From Candidatus Kapaibacterium sp. (GTDB taxonomy: Bacteria; Bacteroidota; Ignavibacteria; Kapaibacteriales; UBA2268), in NCBI GenBank assembly GCA_030835065.1, contig JAUQWR010000214.1, positions 1 through 5,633 of the forward strand: a DNA stretch of 5,633 nucleotides. The letters are read 5' to 3'. The number at the start of each line of letters is the position of its first letter. Within the stretch, counting starts at the first letter, position 1. Position numbers and translations under genes: made by a program. This document shows positions 1 through 5,633 of this stretch, in pieces. The notes under the pieces are model-generated. The model did not search any database and had not been told where the DNA came from. It saw nothing but the letters and a program-made list of their open reading frames with translations.

Positions 1-27
1 TTTCCATCTATAAGGATTGCCAAGGCT
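1..27 (-). other. Out-of-frame continuation of the C69 dipeptidase (frameshift point)
   Basis: Read on the minus strand in the frame whose codons occupy plus positions 1-3, 4-6 and so on, this stretch gives L-G-N-P-Y-R-W-K and stays open to the window edge. C69 dipeptidases of Bacteroidota typically continue after the MRDHFEGTEFDMT block with a segment like A-G-P-Y-x-x-P-Y-R-W-R. The in-frame reading instead gives A-Q-P-W-Q-S-L and then a stop. Going from A-Q-P in the main frame to G-N-P-Y-R-W needs one base removed or two added, somewhere within about 19-28. I cannot tell a real mutation from a sequencing or assembly error. No long homopolymer sits at the junction to explain it. Confidence 0.75.
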
Positions 28-985
28 GAGCTTCAATGCAAGTAGTCATATCAAATTCAGTACCTTCAAAATGGTCGCGCATCAAAGAAATTGCATCTTT
101 GACAGCCAATTTTTTGTCAGGCTTAATAAACAAAGGATATGGTTCGGCACCTTCTACAGCTCTAAAGTAGTCCGAAGATAAATTCAAAGAAGGAGCAGCT
201 CTGCGGAACAAACTCCATACACGACCTTCGCAAGCAAGCAAAGAGCCCGGTTCTAGTGGACAATAAGCATCAACAAAGCTAAACTGACCTTTTTTCGGAT
301 CGTAATACTTCATTTTTTTAGCAAAATCAATAATATCTTTTGCATACAAGCAATTTTCAGGATCATTTAGAGGTACTTCTCTAATGCGGGCTTGATTGGC
401 ATGAGCGCAGATGTAACCATCTGGCACTCTGCGAGCAACCCACACAGCACCTTTTTCTGTAGGACCCTTGCTAATCATTTCCATAATCCAAATTTCTTTT
501 GAATCTCCAATAGAAAATGATTCGCCAGAGCTATAATAACCATATTCAGCCACCAAATCGGTCATTACTTTAATAGCTTCACGAGCAGTTTTTGACCTTT
601 GGAGAGCAATATATATCAAAGAACCATAGTCCATGATTGCGTTAGTATCTTTCAATTCATCTCTTCCGCCGAAAGTAGTTTCGCCAATAGAAACCTGCCA
701 TTCATTCATATTACCTAATACTTTGTATGTAACAGGAGCTTGTTTGATTTTACCGAGATATTTGCCAGAATCCCAGTCGTAAATATCAACCATCTCGCCT
801 TCTTTATGAGTGCCACCATTCCAGAAATAAAATCTTTCCATAAATCCACCGGCATCTGCAGAATAGGTCAAAAGTGTAGAACCATCGACTGATGCCCCGC
901 GAGATACAAGTAAGTTAGTACATGATTTCGAATCAACTGCCTGAACTAATATGATCATTGCAATAATTATACAAAGTTTTTTCAT
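8..985 (-). CDS. Secreted C69-family dipeptidase, N-terminal 325 residues; frame disrupted near the 3' end
   Basis: This is a cysteine dipeptidase of the PepD/C69 family (Ntn-hydrolase fold), probably acting outside the inner membrane. Residues 1-21 form a signal peptide (MKK, then a hydrophobic stretch). Cys22, in CTNLLVSRGASVDGST, is the expected N-terminal nucleophile once the leader is removed. Other family blocks are GETTFGGRDEL (about 101-111), DYGSLIYIALQRSKTAREAI (119-138), WVARRVPDGY (182-191), HANQARI (195-201) and MRDHFEGTEFDMT (302-314). Start choice: the ATG at 985 has AAGAAGG upstream (plus-strand 992-998) at a spacing of 6, and it opens the signal peptide. The TAG at 8-10 ends the frame at 325 residues, whereas family members from Bacteroidota that I recall are roughly 500-550. 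The expected G-x-P-Y-R-W block appears in another frame right at the stop, so this is probably a frameshifted or misassembled longer gene running off the left edge. The gene is divergent from the S8 protease. The family call is firm; dipeptide specificity is inferred. Confidence 0.88.
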   Translation of the reverse strand: MKKLCIIIAMIILVQAVDSKSCTNLLVSRGASVDGSTLLTYSADAGGFMERFYFWNGGTHKEGEMVDIYDWDSGKYLGKIKQAPVTYKVLGNMNEWQVSIGETTFGGRDELKDTNAIMDYGSLIYIALQRSKTAREAIKVMTDLVAEYGYYSSGESFSIGDSKEIWIMEMISKGPTEKGAVWVARRVPDGYICAHANQARIREVPLNDPENCLYAKDIIDFAKKMKYYDPKKGQFSFVDAYCPLEPGSLLACEGRVWSLFRRAAPSLNLSSDYFRAVEGAEPYPLFIKPDKKLAVKDAISLMRDHFEGTEFDMTTCIEAQPWQSL

Positions 986-1163
986 ATTTTACCTTCTTTT
1001 TAAACAACACATTTTTTCAATATAGCAAATTATTGCAATAAAATAAAAATGTTTATGTTTGTATTTGTATTATATTGATAAATTATATTATTATTATGAA
1101 TGAGTGTAACTTTTAAATCATTCAAGTTTTAATAATATGTAATAAATAATAAAGGTTTTGAAA
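986..1163. other. Divergent intergenic region between the C69 and S8 protease genes
   Basis: This 178-bp, very AT-rich spacer must carry the 5' signals of both outward-facing genes. It contains the minus-strand ribosome binding site for the C69 gene (plus 992-998) and the plus-strand one for the S8 gene (1151-1155). It also holds a 12-bp perfect palindrome, TTATTGCAATAA, at 1030-1041. I looked for the Bacteroidota -7 element (TAnnTTTG) with an upstream TTTG, and for paired -35/-10 hexamers. I found only partial matches at wrong spacing, so no promoter is called. No RNA gene or additional reading frame is apparent. Confidence 0.6.
1151..1155 (+). promoter_or_regulatory. Ribosome binding site that decides the S8 protease start
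   Basis: AAAGG lies 8 bases before the ATG at 1164 but only 2 bases before an in-frame TTG at 1158. The normal spacing to the ATG, plus the better codon, make 1164 the preferred start. This removes two residues from the longest possible reading and leaves a clean signal peptide beginning MKKILLL. Confidence 0.7.
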
Positions 1164-4019
1164 ATGAAAAAAATATTATTGCTAATAATATCTCTATTTA
1201 TATTAAATATATCAGTTTATTCAAACGATACACACAACAATCGTTTTATAATCAAATTCAAGTCAAATACTGCCGAATTATTAAAATGGCAGGCTTCGGG
1301 CAGAAATTCAGAAATTGAAGCTTTAAGATCAATTGTAGGAAATCATAAAATAAAACCTTATGTAGATAATAAATTACTAAAAATGGTAAAAAAACATTTT
1401 GATAATTATTATTTATTAAATTATAATTCAATTGGAAACTCACTCGAGCGAATAGCTTACGTAGAAATAGAAGCAAATGATAATCTCCCCTATTTGGTAA
1501 AAAAAATCGAAAAATTAGACTTTATTCAATATGCAGAATTAGAACCAATTTCAAAGCTTAACGACATCCCTAACGATCCAATGATTGGAATGCAATATTA
1601 TCTACAAAAAATTCATGCAATTGAAGCATGGGAATTTTTGGATTCGACCAAAATAATAACAGTCGGCATAGTCGATACAGGTATAGATTACACACACGAA
1701 GATATTAAAGATAATATATATAATAATCCAGGAGAAATGGGCTTAGACTCAAATAATGCAGACAAAAGCACAAACGGCATTGATGACGATGCTAATGGAT
1801 ATATAGATGATTGGCGAGGCTGGGATTTTTCGGCTAGCTCTGATACTATTGATGGCGAAGATAACGACCCAATGCCGGGCAATCTTCATGGCACTCATGT
1901 GGGAGGTACTATCGGAGCAATTATCAATAATTCAATAGGTATCAGCCCTGTAGCAAAATTTGTGAAATTAATGCCCGTTAAAGCTGCAGCTGACGATTCA
2001 GAATCAAAAACTATGAGCAATTCATACCAAGCATTGCTTTATGCGGCACTTAAAGGCGCGAAAGTAATTAATTGCTCTTGGGGCTCTACTTCCAAATCTG
2101 CTACAGAACAAGAAATGGTGAAAACAGCTCAGGCGGCTGGTGCCATAATTGTTGCTGCAGCCGGTAATGATCAATCCTACGTTGAGCAATATCCTGCATC
2201 ATATCCGGAAGTGTTTTCTGTTGCTGCTACCGATTCATCCGATCGCAAAGCATATTTTTCAAATTATCACTCCACAATCGATATTGCAGCACCTGGAGTT
2301 GATATATGGGCTACAATTCCTGAAAATGGGTATAGATATCTTGATGGAACTTCAATGGCAACTCCAATAGTTGCTGCAGTAACTGCAATGACAATTAATA
2401 AATTTCCGGATTATACTCCAATACAAGTGCAGGAACATATTAAAGCTTGCTCTGATAATATTGACACCCTTGATTATGCATACGCAGGAAAGATTGGCAA
2501 AGGAAGAATAAATGCTTATAAAGCACTATCAACCAGCAATGCCAAGTCGTTAATAATAAATCATTATGAATTTGTTGAAACAGAACCGGATTTTGTTTAT
2601 GCTCCAGAAGAAGAAGTAATACTCAAAATTAGTTTAAAAAATATTCTTTCTAATATGGAGAATGTTAGTGCAAAGGCGTTTACAGACTATTTTATGTTTT
2701 CTCCAAAATTTACTAAAGATTCAGCTTTTGTTGGGAGTTTAGCGACTAATGAGATTTCTGATACTTTAGATTTTGTATTCCAAATTCCATGGGATGCTGG
2801 TATTGATGGAGATTACGAAATAAAAATTAAAATTGAAGGCAATGATTATAAATCAATATTTTCGATACCAATAACAGTAAATCAATCTTATCGAACTATG
2901 TCAGAGAATAATATTACAGCTACATTAAATAGCCGTGGTAATTTAGGATTTAACGACTACCCAACCAACAAACAAGGATTTGGATTTAAATATAAAAATC
3001 AGGCAAGTATATTATTTGAAGGTGCTTTGTTGGCAGCTACTTCTCCTATGCAAATGTCGGATGTAGCAAGAGCTTCTTATCAAATGATGCAAAGTCGAGA
3101 TTTTGGATTTGATAAGGCAATAGAAGCTAAGTCCAAATCTCATACTTTTGTTAAGTTTTATGATATCGCTGATTCTACAAAATGTGGTGTTGCTATCAAT
3201 CAAAATGCCTATCAATTTCAAGATAATGGATTAGAGAATATTTTAATACTTGATTTTGATGTTACTAATATTAGTGATAGATTTTTGGACTCATTATTTG
3301 TGGGATATTTCTTCGATTGGGATATTATAAATTCTCATAAAAACTATACATATTACGACAAAAAAAATAATATTGGAATTACTCAACTCAGTGGCTCAGA
3401 TACAACTACTGTAATCGGAGTTGCATTCTTGGATTCAAAGAAAACAAACTTTAGGGCAATAGATAATGATGGATCCAGCGAAGACAATTTTGGAATTTAT
3501 GATGGATTTGATAATTATGAGAAATGGACAAGTCTTAGCTCTGGTCTTCAACGTAGCAAATCTTCGATTACTGATGTATCTATGGTTATTTCTAATGGTC
3601 CACATAAACTCCCAATAAGCGATACATTGAAATTGACAATGATTATATCTGCAGATACTAATTTAATATCGATGAGCAATTCAATCATTAATGCACGAAA
3701 AGTATTAAGCAAAATGAGTGAATTTAAATCAAGACCATTGTTTTCAAATAATTTAGAAATACTTAATGTTTATCCAAATCCGGCATCAACAAGCTTGAAT
3801 GCATTAATTCAATTACCCGAGGCAGGTAATTATAAATTATATATATCGGATATAAATGGCAAAATTAAGAAAGATATTCTAGAAGGCAATAGCAGTTCTG
3901 GCTTGAAAAAAATCTTTCAAATTGATATAAAAGAACTATCTCAAGGTACTTATATATTAGTCTTAGAGCATAATGGCAAACAAGATACAGCAAATTTTGT
4001 AAAGCTTGAATTAAATTGA
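1164..4019 (+). CDS. Secreted subtilisin-like S8 serine protease with T9SS type A sorting domain
   Basis: This 951-residue exported endopeptidase (numbered from the ATG at 1164) has five parts. Residues 1-20 are a signal peptide ending V-Y-S. Residues about 21-135 form a propeptide that probably acts as inhibitor and folding aid. The S8 catalytic domain spans about 145-455: Asp171 in IVDTGID, His242 in HGTHVGG, oxyanion Asn335 in AAAGN and Ser397 in GTSMATP, so the triad is complete. An acidic insert between Asp and His (about 190-220, with NGIDDDANGYIDD) is typical of this subtilase branch and may bind calcium. Residues about 460-860 are beta-rich-looking and unassigned, with a G/N/F-rich block near 590-610. 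The last 85-90 residues are a T9SS type A sorting domain: VYPNP, then SDINGK, L-S-Q-G-T-Y-I-L and a final FVKLELN. By family knowledge, this signal directs export through the T9SS and is then removed, leaving the protein released or surface-anchored. Base composition looks more AT-rich than ackA. The natural substrate is unknown. Confidence 0.95.
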   Translation: MKKILLLIISLFILNISVYSNDTHNNRFIIKFKSNTAELLKWQASGRNSEIEALRSIVGNHKIKPYVDNKLLKMVKKHFDNYYLLNYNSIGNSLERIAYVEIEANDNLPYLVKKIEKLDFIQYAELEPISKLNDIPNDPMIGMQYYLQKIHAIEAWEFLDSTKIITVGIVDTGIDYTHEDIKDNIYNNPGEMGLDSNNADKSTNGIDDDANGYIDDWRGWDFSASSDTIDGEDNDPMPGNLHGTHVGGTIGAIINNSIGISPVAKFVKLMPVKAAADDSESKTMSNSYQALLYAALKGAKVINCSWGSTSKSATEQEMVKTAQAAGAIIVAAAGNDQSYVEQYPASYPEVFSVAATDSSDRKAYFSNYHSTIDIAAPGVDIWATIPENGYRYLDGTSMATPIVAAVTAMTINKFPDYTPIQVQEHIKACSDNIDTLDYAYAGKIGKGRINAYKALSTSNAKSLIINHYEFVETEPDFVYAPEEEVILKISLKNILSNMENVSAKAFTDYFMFSPKFTKDSAFVGSLATNEISDTLDFVFQIPWDAGIDGDYEIKIKIEGNDYKSIFSIPITVNQSYRTMSENNITATLNSRGNLGFNDYPTNKQGFGFKYKNQASILFEGALLAATSPMQMSDVARASYQMMQSRDFGFDKAIEAKSKSHTFVKFYDIADSTKCGVAINQNAYQFQDNGLENILILDFDVTNISDRFLDSLFVGYFFDWDIINSHKNYTYYDKKNNIGITQLSGSDTTTVIGVAFLDSKKTNFRAIDNDGSSEDNFGIYDGFDNYEKWTSLSSGLQRSKSSITDVSMVISNGPHKLPISDTLKLTMIISADTNLISMSNSIINARKVLSKMSEFKSRPLFSNNLEILNVYPNPASTSLNALIQLPEAGNYKLYISDINGKIKKDILEGNSSSGLKKIFQIDIKELSQGTYILVLEHNGKQDTANFVKLELN

Positions 4020-4035
4020 TAAAAAAAAACTTATT

Positions 4036-4073
4036 AAAAAATTATAATTCAAACGACAAAATAATTATTTTTT
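4036..4073 (+). terminator. Weak possible terminator after the S8 protease
   Basis: AAAAAAT at 4036-4042 can pair with ATTTTTT at 4067-4073 about 17 bases after the TGA stop, with a large loop and a descending T-run. The stem has no G-C pairs, so it would be unstable. Similar pairings arise by chance in DNA this AT-rich. No stronger hairpin was seen before ackA. Confidence 0.2.
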
Positions 4074-4084
4074 GATTAATTTTG

Positions 4085-4104
4085 TATTTAATTGAAATTA
4101 AATA
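4085..4104. repeat. Inverted repeat, 9-bp arms with a 2-base spacer
   Basis: TATTTAATT (4085-4093) and AATTAAATA (4096-4104) are perfect inverse complements around GA. The repeat is all A/T except one base, so it could be chance. It lies between the S8 gene and ackA, about 130 bases ahead of the ackA start, and could be an operator or part of a poor terminator for the upstream gene. Confidence 0.3.
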
Positions 4105-4148
4105 ACAAAATACTTTGCATTTAAGGTTATGTTTAACTATTTTTAACA

Positions 4149-4190
4149 TTGATTTGAGCTAAAATCAAATAATTGTTTAAAATAACAATT
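4149..4190. promoter_or_regulatory. Paired 20-bp dyads upstream of ackA, candidate operators
   Basis: Two inverted repeats of identical layout lie almost back to back. The first is TTGATTT (4149-4155), a 6-base spacer, then AAATCAA (4162-4168). The second is AATTGTT (4171-4177), a 6-base spacer, then AACAATT (4184-4190). Their centres are 22 bp apart, close to two helical turns, and the second ends 43 bases before the ackA ATG. A dyad with a 6-base spacer resembles the geometry of Crp/Fnr-family sites, but the half-sites do not match the standard FNR (TTGAT-N4-ATCAA) or CRP (TGTGA-N6-TCACA) consensus. Regulation of ackA through them is inference. Chance is a real alternative in such AT-rich DNA. 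Confidence 0.3.
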
Positions 4191-4233
4191 GTAACCGTTA
4201 AATATTGCTGTTAAATTAAACTAAGGAACTAAT

Positions 4234-5478
4234 ATGAATATCCTTGTTCTCAATTGTGGTAGTTCGTCCCTAAAATTCCAAATTATTGAGACAGACTTAG
4301 AATTAATCGAAAAAGGTGCAGATAGAGAATTGTGCCGCGGATTAATCGAAAGAATTGGTAGTGAAGCGTTAATTACATTCAAGGTCGAAGGCAAATCACC
4401 TTTCAAATCTACTGCTCCTCTTAGAGATCACAAAGTTGCATTACATTATATCATCAAATGGTTGACTTCCGATGAAACTTCTATCCCCGGAATCAAATCT
4501 TTAGAGGATATTCATGCAATTGGTCATAGAACTGTTCATGGCGGCGAAAGATTCAAAAAATCTGTGAGAATTGATAACGACGTTATTACTGGTATGGAAG
4601 ACAATATCGAATTGGCTCCACTTCATAATCCTGCAAACCTCAAAGGTATTTATGCAGCTAGAGAAGTTTTTGGTCCTAGTGTTCCTCAGGTTGGCATTTT
4701 CGATACTTCTTTCCATTCTACAATGCCTGAAGAAGCATATCTTTACGGTATTCCTTATCAATATTACAGAAGATATAAAATTAGAAAATATGGTTTTCAT
4801 GGCACTTCACACAGATATATTGCTTATCGATACAGATTGTTGACAGGAAAATCTAGAGAAGAAACAAATATCATTACACTCCATCTTGGAAATGGTGCTT
4901 CTGCTTGTGCTATTAAACATGGAAAATCCATTGATACAACTATGGGATTTACTCCTCTCGAAGGTTTGATGATGGGTACTCGTTGTGGTGATATCGATCC
5001 TACAATTATTGATTTCTTGATGCACAAAGAAGGTGCTTCAGTAGAAGAAGTGTTCAATATTCTAAACAAACGTTCTGGTATTTTAGGTATTTCCGGACTT
5101 ACCAACGACATGCGCGATTTAGAAGTTGAAATTATGGAGCATAAAGACCGTCGGGCTCAATTAGCTATCGATATGTTCTGCTACAAAATCAAAAAGTATA
5201 TTGGTTCGTATATGGCTGCTATGAATGGTGCTGATGCTATTTGCTTCTCCGCTGGTATTGGCGAAAATGCTCCGGAAGTAAGAGAAAAATGCTGCGCAGA
5301 TCTTGAATTTTTCGGTATTAAAATCGATAAAAAATTGAACGATAAAATGATTCGTGGCAAAGAAGGCATCATTTCTACTGCTGATAGTAAAATTCCTGTA
5401 TATGTGATTCCAACTAACGAAGAATTGGTTCTTGCTCGTGATACTTGCAGAGTTGTATTAAATGCTCCGGTAGTTTAA
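4234..5478 (+). CDS. ackA: Acetate kinase
   Basis: This is cytoplasmic acetate kinase (ATP:acetate phosphotransferase), which interconverts acetyl phosphate plus ADP and acetate plus ATP. In fermentation it forms ATP from acetyl phosphate, usually supplied by phosphotransacetylase (Pta). At 414 residues it is close to the usual 400 or so and looks complete. Landmarks of the ASKHA fold are MNILVLNCGSSSLK (Asn7), HRTVHGG (Arg99), PLHNPAN (His131), FDTSFH (Asp157), YGFHGTSH (His189), LHLGNGAS (217-223), MGTRCGDIDP (Arg250), SAGIGEN (339-344) and PTNEEL (Glu396). These correspond to the known substrate- and metal-binding and catalytic residues of the Methanosarcina enzyme. Start choice: the ATG at 4234 has AAGGA 6 bases upstream and begins the conserved N-terminus exactly. 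No pta gene is in the window. A 214-bp gap upstream and a terminator downstream suggest it is transcribed alone. The glycine- and motif-level match leaves little room for another family member such as butyrate or propionate kinase, though substrate range cannot be read from sequence. Confidence 0.97.
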   Translation: MNILVLNCGSSSLKFQIIETDLELIEKGADRELCRGLIERIGSEALITFKVEGKSPFKSTAPLRDHKVALHYIIKWLTSDETSIPGIKSLEDIHAIGHRTVHGGERFKKSVRIDNDVITGMEDNIELAPLHNPANLKGIYAAREVFGPSVPQVGIFDTSFHSTMPEEAYLYGIPYQYYRRYKIRKYGFHGTSHRYIAYRYRLLTGKSREETNIITLHLGNGASACAIKHGKSIDTTMGFTPLEGLMMGTRCGDIDPTIIDFLMHKEGASVEEVFNILNKRSGILGISGLTNDMRDLEVEIMEHKDRRAQLAIDMFCYKIKKYIGSYMAAMNGADAICFSAGIGENAPEVREKCCADLEFFGIKIDKKLNDKMIRGKEGIISTADSKIPVYVIPTNEELVLARDTCRVVLNAPVV

Positions 5479-5491
5479 TCTTAATATATTC

Positions 5492-5525
5492 AAAAAAAAA
5501 CCGGTTTTAAAACCGGTTTTTTTTT
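5492..5525. terminator. Bidirectional intrinsic terminator between convergent genes
   Basis: A run of nine A, then CCGGTTTT, AAAACCGG and nine T form a perfect 34-bp palindrome. Transcribed from either side it gives a hairpin with CCGG/CCGG at its core and a U-tract after it, the classic rho-independent design. It begins 14 bases after the ackA stop. Its right end overlaps the stop codon (5524-5526) of the opposing gene, so one element serves both transcripts. Confidence 0.93.
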
Positions 5526-5633
5526 ATTTTATCTTCATTATTCTTGTTGCTGTCGATGATTTAGTTCCATTTATTCTCAAGGTATAATCACCTGTCCTCA
5601 GCACTTTTGTATCAATTTCAATTTTATTAGAGT
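5524..5633 (-). CDS. 3' end of a gene whose product ends in a T9SS-type sorting tail (partial)
   Basis: On the minus strand an open frame enters from the right edge and ends at TAA (5524-5526), giving 35 readable residues; the other two minus frames have stops here. The tail reads V-L-R-T-G-D-Y-T-L-R-I-N-G and then ends T-R-I-M-K-I-K. This follows the pattern G-x-Y-x-L, a short turn with Gly, then a final hydrophobic-K-hydrophobic strand, as at the end of the S8 protease in this window (G-T-Y-I-L through F-V-K-L). Such ends are typical of T9SS type A sorting domains. It is therefore probably the C-terminus of another exported protein, whose main domain lies outside the window and cannot be identified. 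The gene converges with ackA and shares its terminator. With so little sequence, a chance resemblance cannot be fully excluded. Confidence 0.72.
   Translation of the reverse strand, partial: SNKIEIDTKVLRTGDYTLRINGTKSSTATRIMKIK

Noticed and set aside
911..985. C69 peptidase as a lipoprotein, with Cys22 as the lipidated residue
   Set aside because: The residues before Cys22 are D-S-K-S, which do not fit a lipobox, and this Cys is needed as the family's catalytic nucleophile.
1158..1163. In-frame TTG start two codons before the ATG of the S8 gene
   Set aside because: It leaves only 2 bases after the AAAGG ribosome binding site, while the ATG at 1164 has a spacing of 8 and gives a normal signal peptide start.
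1258..1476. Minus-strand open frame of 72 codons inside the S8 gene
   Set aside because: It lies wholly antisense to a well-supported gene, has no family motif, and its composition is what AT-rich antisense DNA gives.
3360..3367. Run of eight A in the S8 gene as a possible slippage site
   Set aside because: The reading frame continues intact through it with plausible sequence on both sides, and long A-runs are expected in a gene this AT-rich.
4074..4088. TAATTTTG as a Bacteroidota-type -7 promoter element for ackA
   Set aside because: The octamer fits TAnnTTTG, but there is no TTTG at the required distance upstream, and it lies about 150 bases from the ackA start.
4149..4168. Canonical FNR box upstream of ackA
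   Set aside because: The TTGAT and ATCAA half-sites are present but separated by 10 bases rather than 4, so it is kept only as a generic dyad.
4501..5111. Several open frames of 60-100 codons on both strands inside ackA
   Set aside because: They overlap the conserved acetate kinase frame and show no recognisable domain or convincing ribosome binding site.
1..5633. A novel defence, mobile or multi-gene system
   Set aside because: No transposase, integrase, direct-repeat array or unknown gene cluster is present; the complete genes belong to well-known families.

Overview
This AT-rich window looks like chromosomal DNA from a member of the Bacteroidota or a related FCB-group lineage (Ignavibacteria/Kapabacteria-like organisms are possible). 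The main evidence is a long secreted subtilase ending in a type IX secretion system (T9SS) type A sorting domain. A second, partial gene at the right edge ends in the same kind of tail. A C69-family dipeptidase of the form common in Bacteroidota also fits. I cannot name a genus from the sequence.

Layout from left to right. (1) A minus-strand gene (8-985) encodes the N-terminal 325 residues of a secreted C69 dipeptidase. Its frame is broken beside the left edge: the family motif G-x-P-Y-R-W continues in another frame to base 1. (2) A 178-bp divergent intergenic region (986-1163) holds a 12-bp perfect palindrome and no convincing promoter. (3) A plus-strand gene (1164-4019) encodes a 951-residue S8 serine protease. 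It has a signal peptide, propeptide, complete catalytic triad, about 400 residues of unassigned surface-type domains and a T9SS sorting domain. (4) A 214-bp, very AT-rich gap (4020-4233) has a weak possible terminator and three inverted repeats ahead of the next gene. (5) A plus-strand gene (4234-5478) encodes a complete acetate kinase, AckA. (6) A perfect 34-bp palindrome (5492-5525) serves as a bidirectional terminator between ackA and (7) the 3' end of a converging minus-strand gene (5524-5633, running off the edge) whose product ends in a T9SS-type tail.

The genes do not form an operon. The C69 and S8 genes are divergent, the S8 and ackA genes are separated by 214 bp, and ackA converges on its right neighbour. 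Two of the products are probably exported peptidases, which fits a protein-degrading lifestyle. Acetate kinase would make ATP from acetyl phosphate, an end step of amino acid or sugar fermentation. That metabolic link is inference only.

I found no mobile element, CRISPR array, tRNA or rRNA, and no previously undescribed multi-gene system. The points most worth following up are the C69 frameshift, the unassigned middle of the S8 protease, and the paired 20-bp dyads upstream of ackA.
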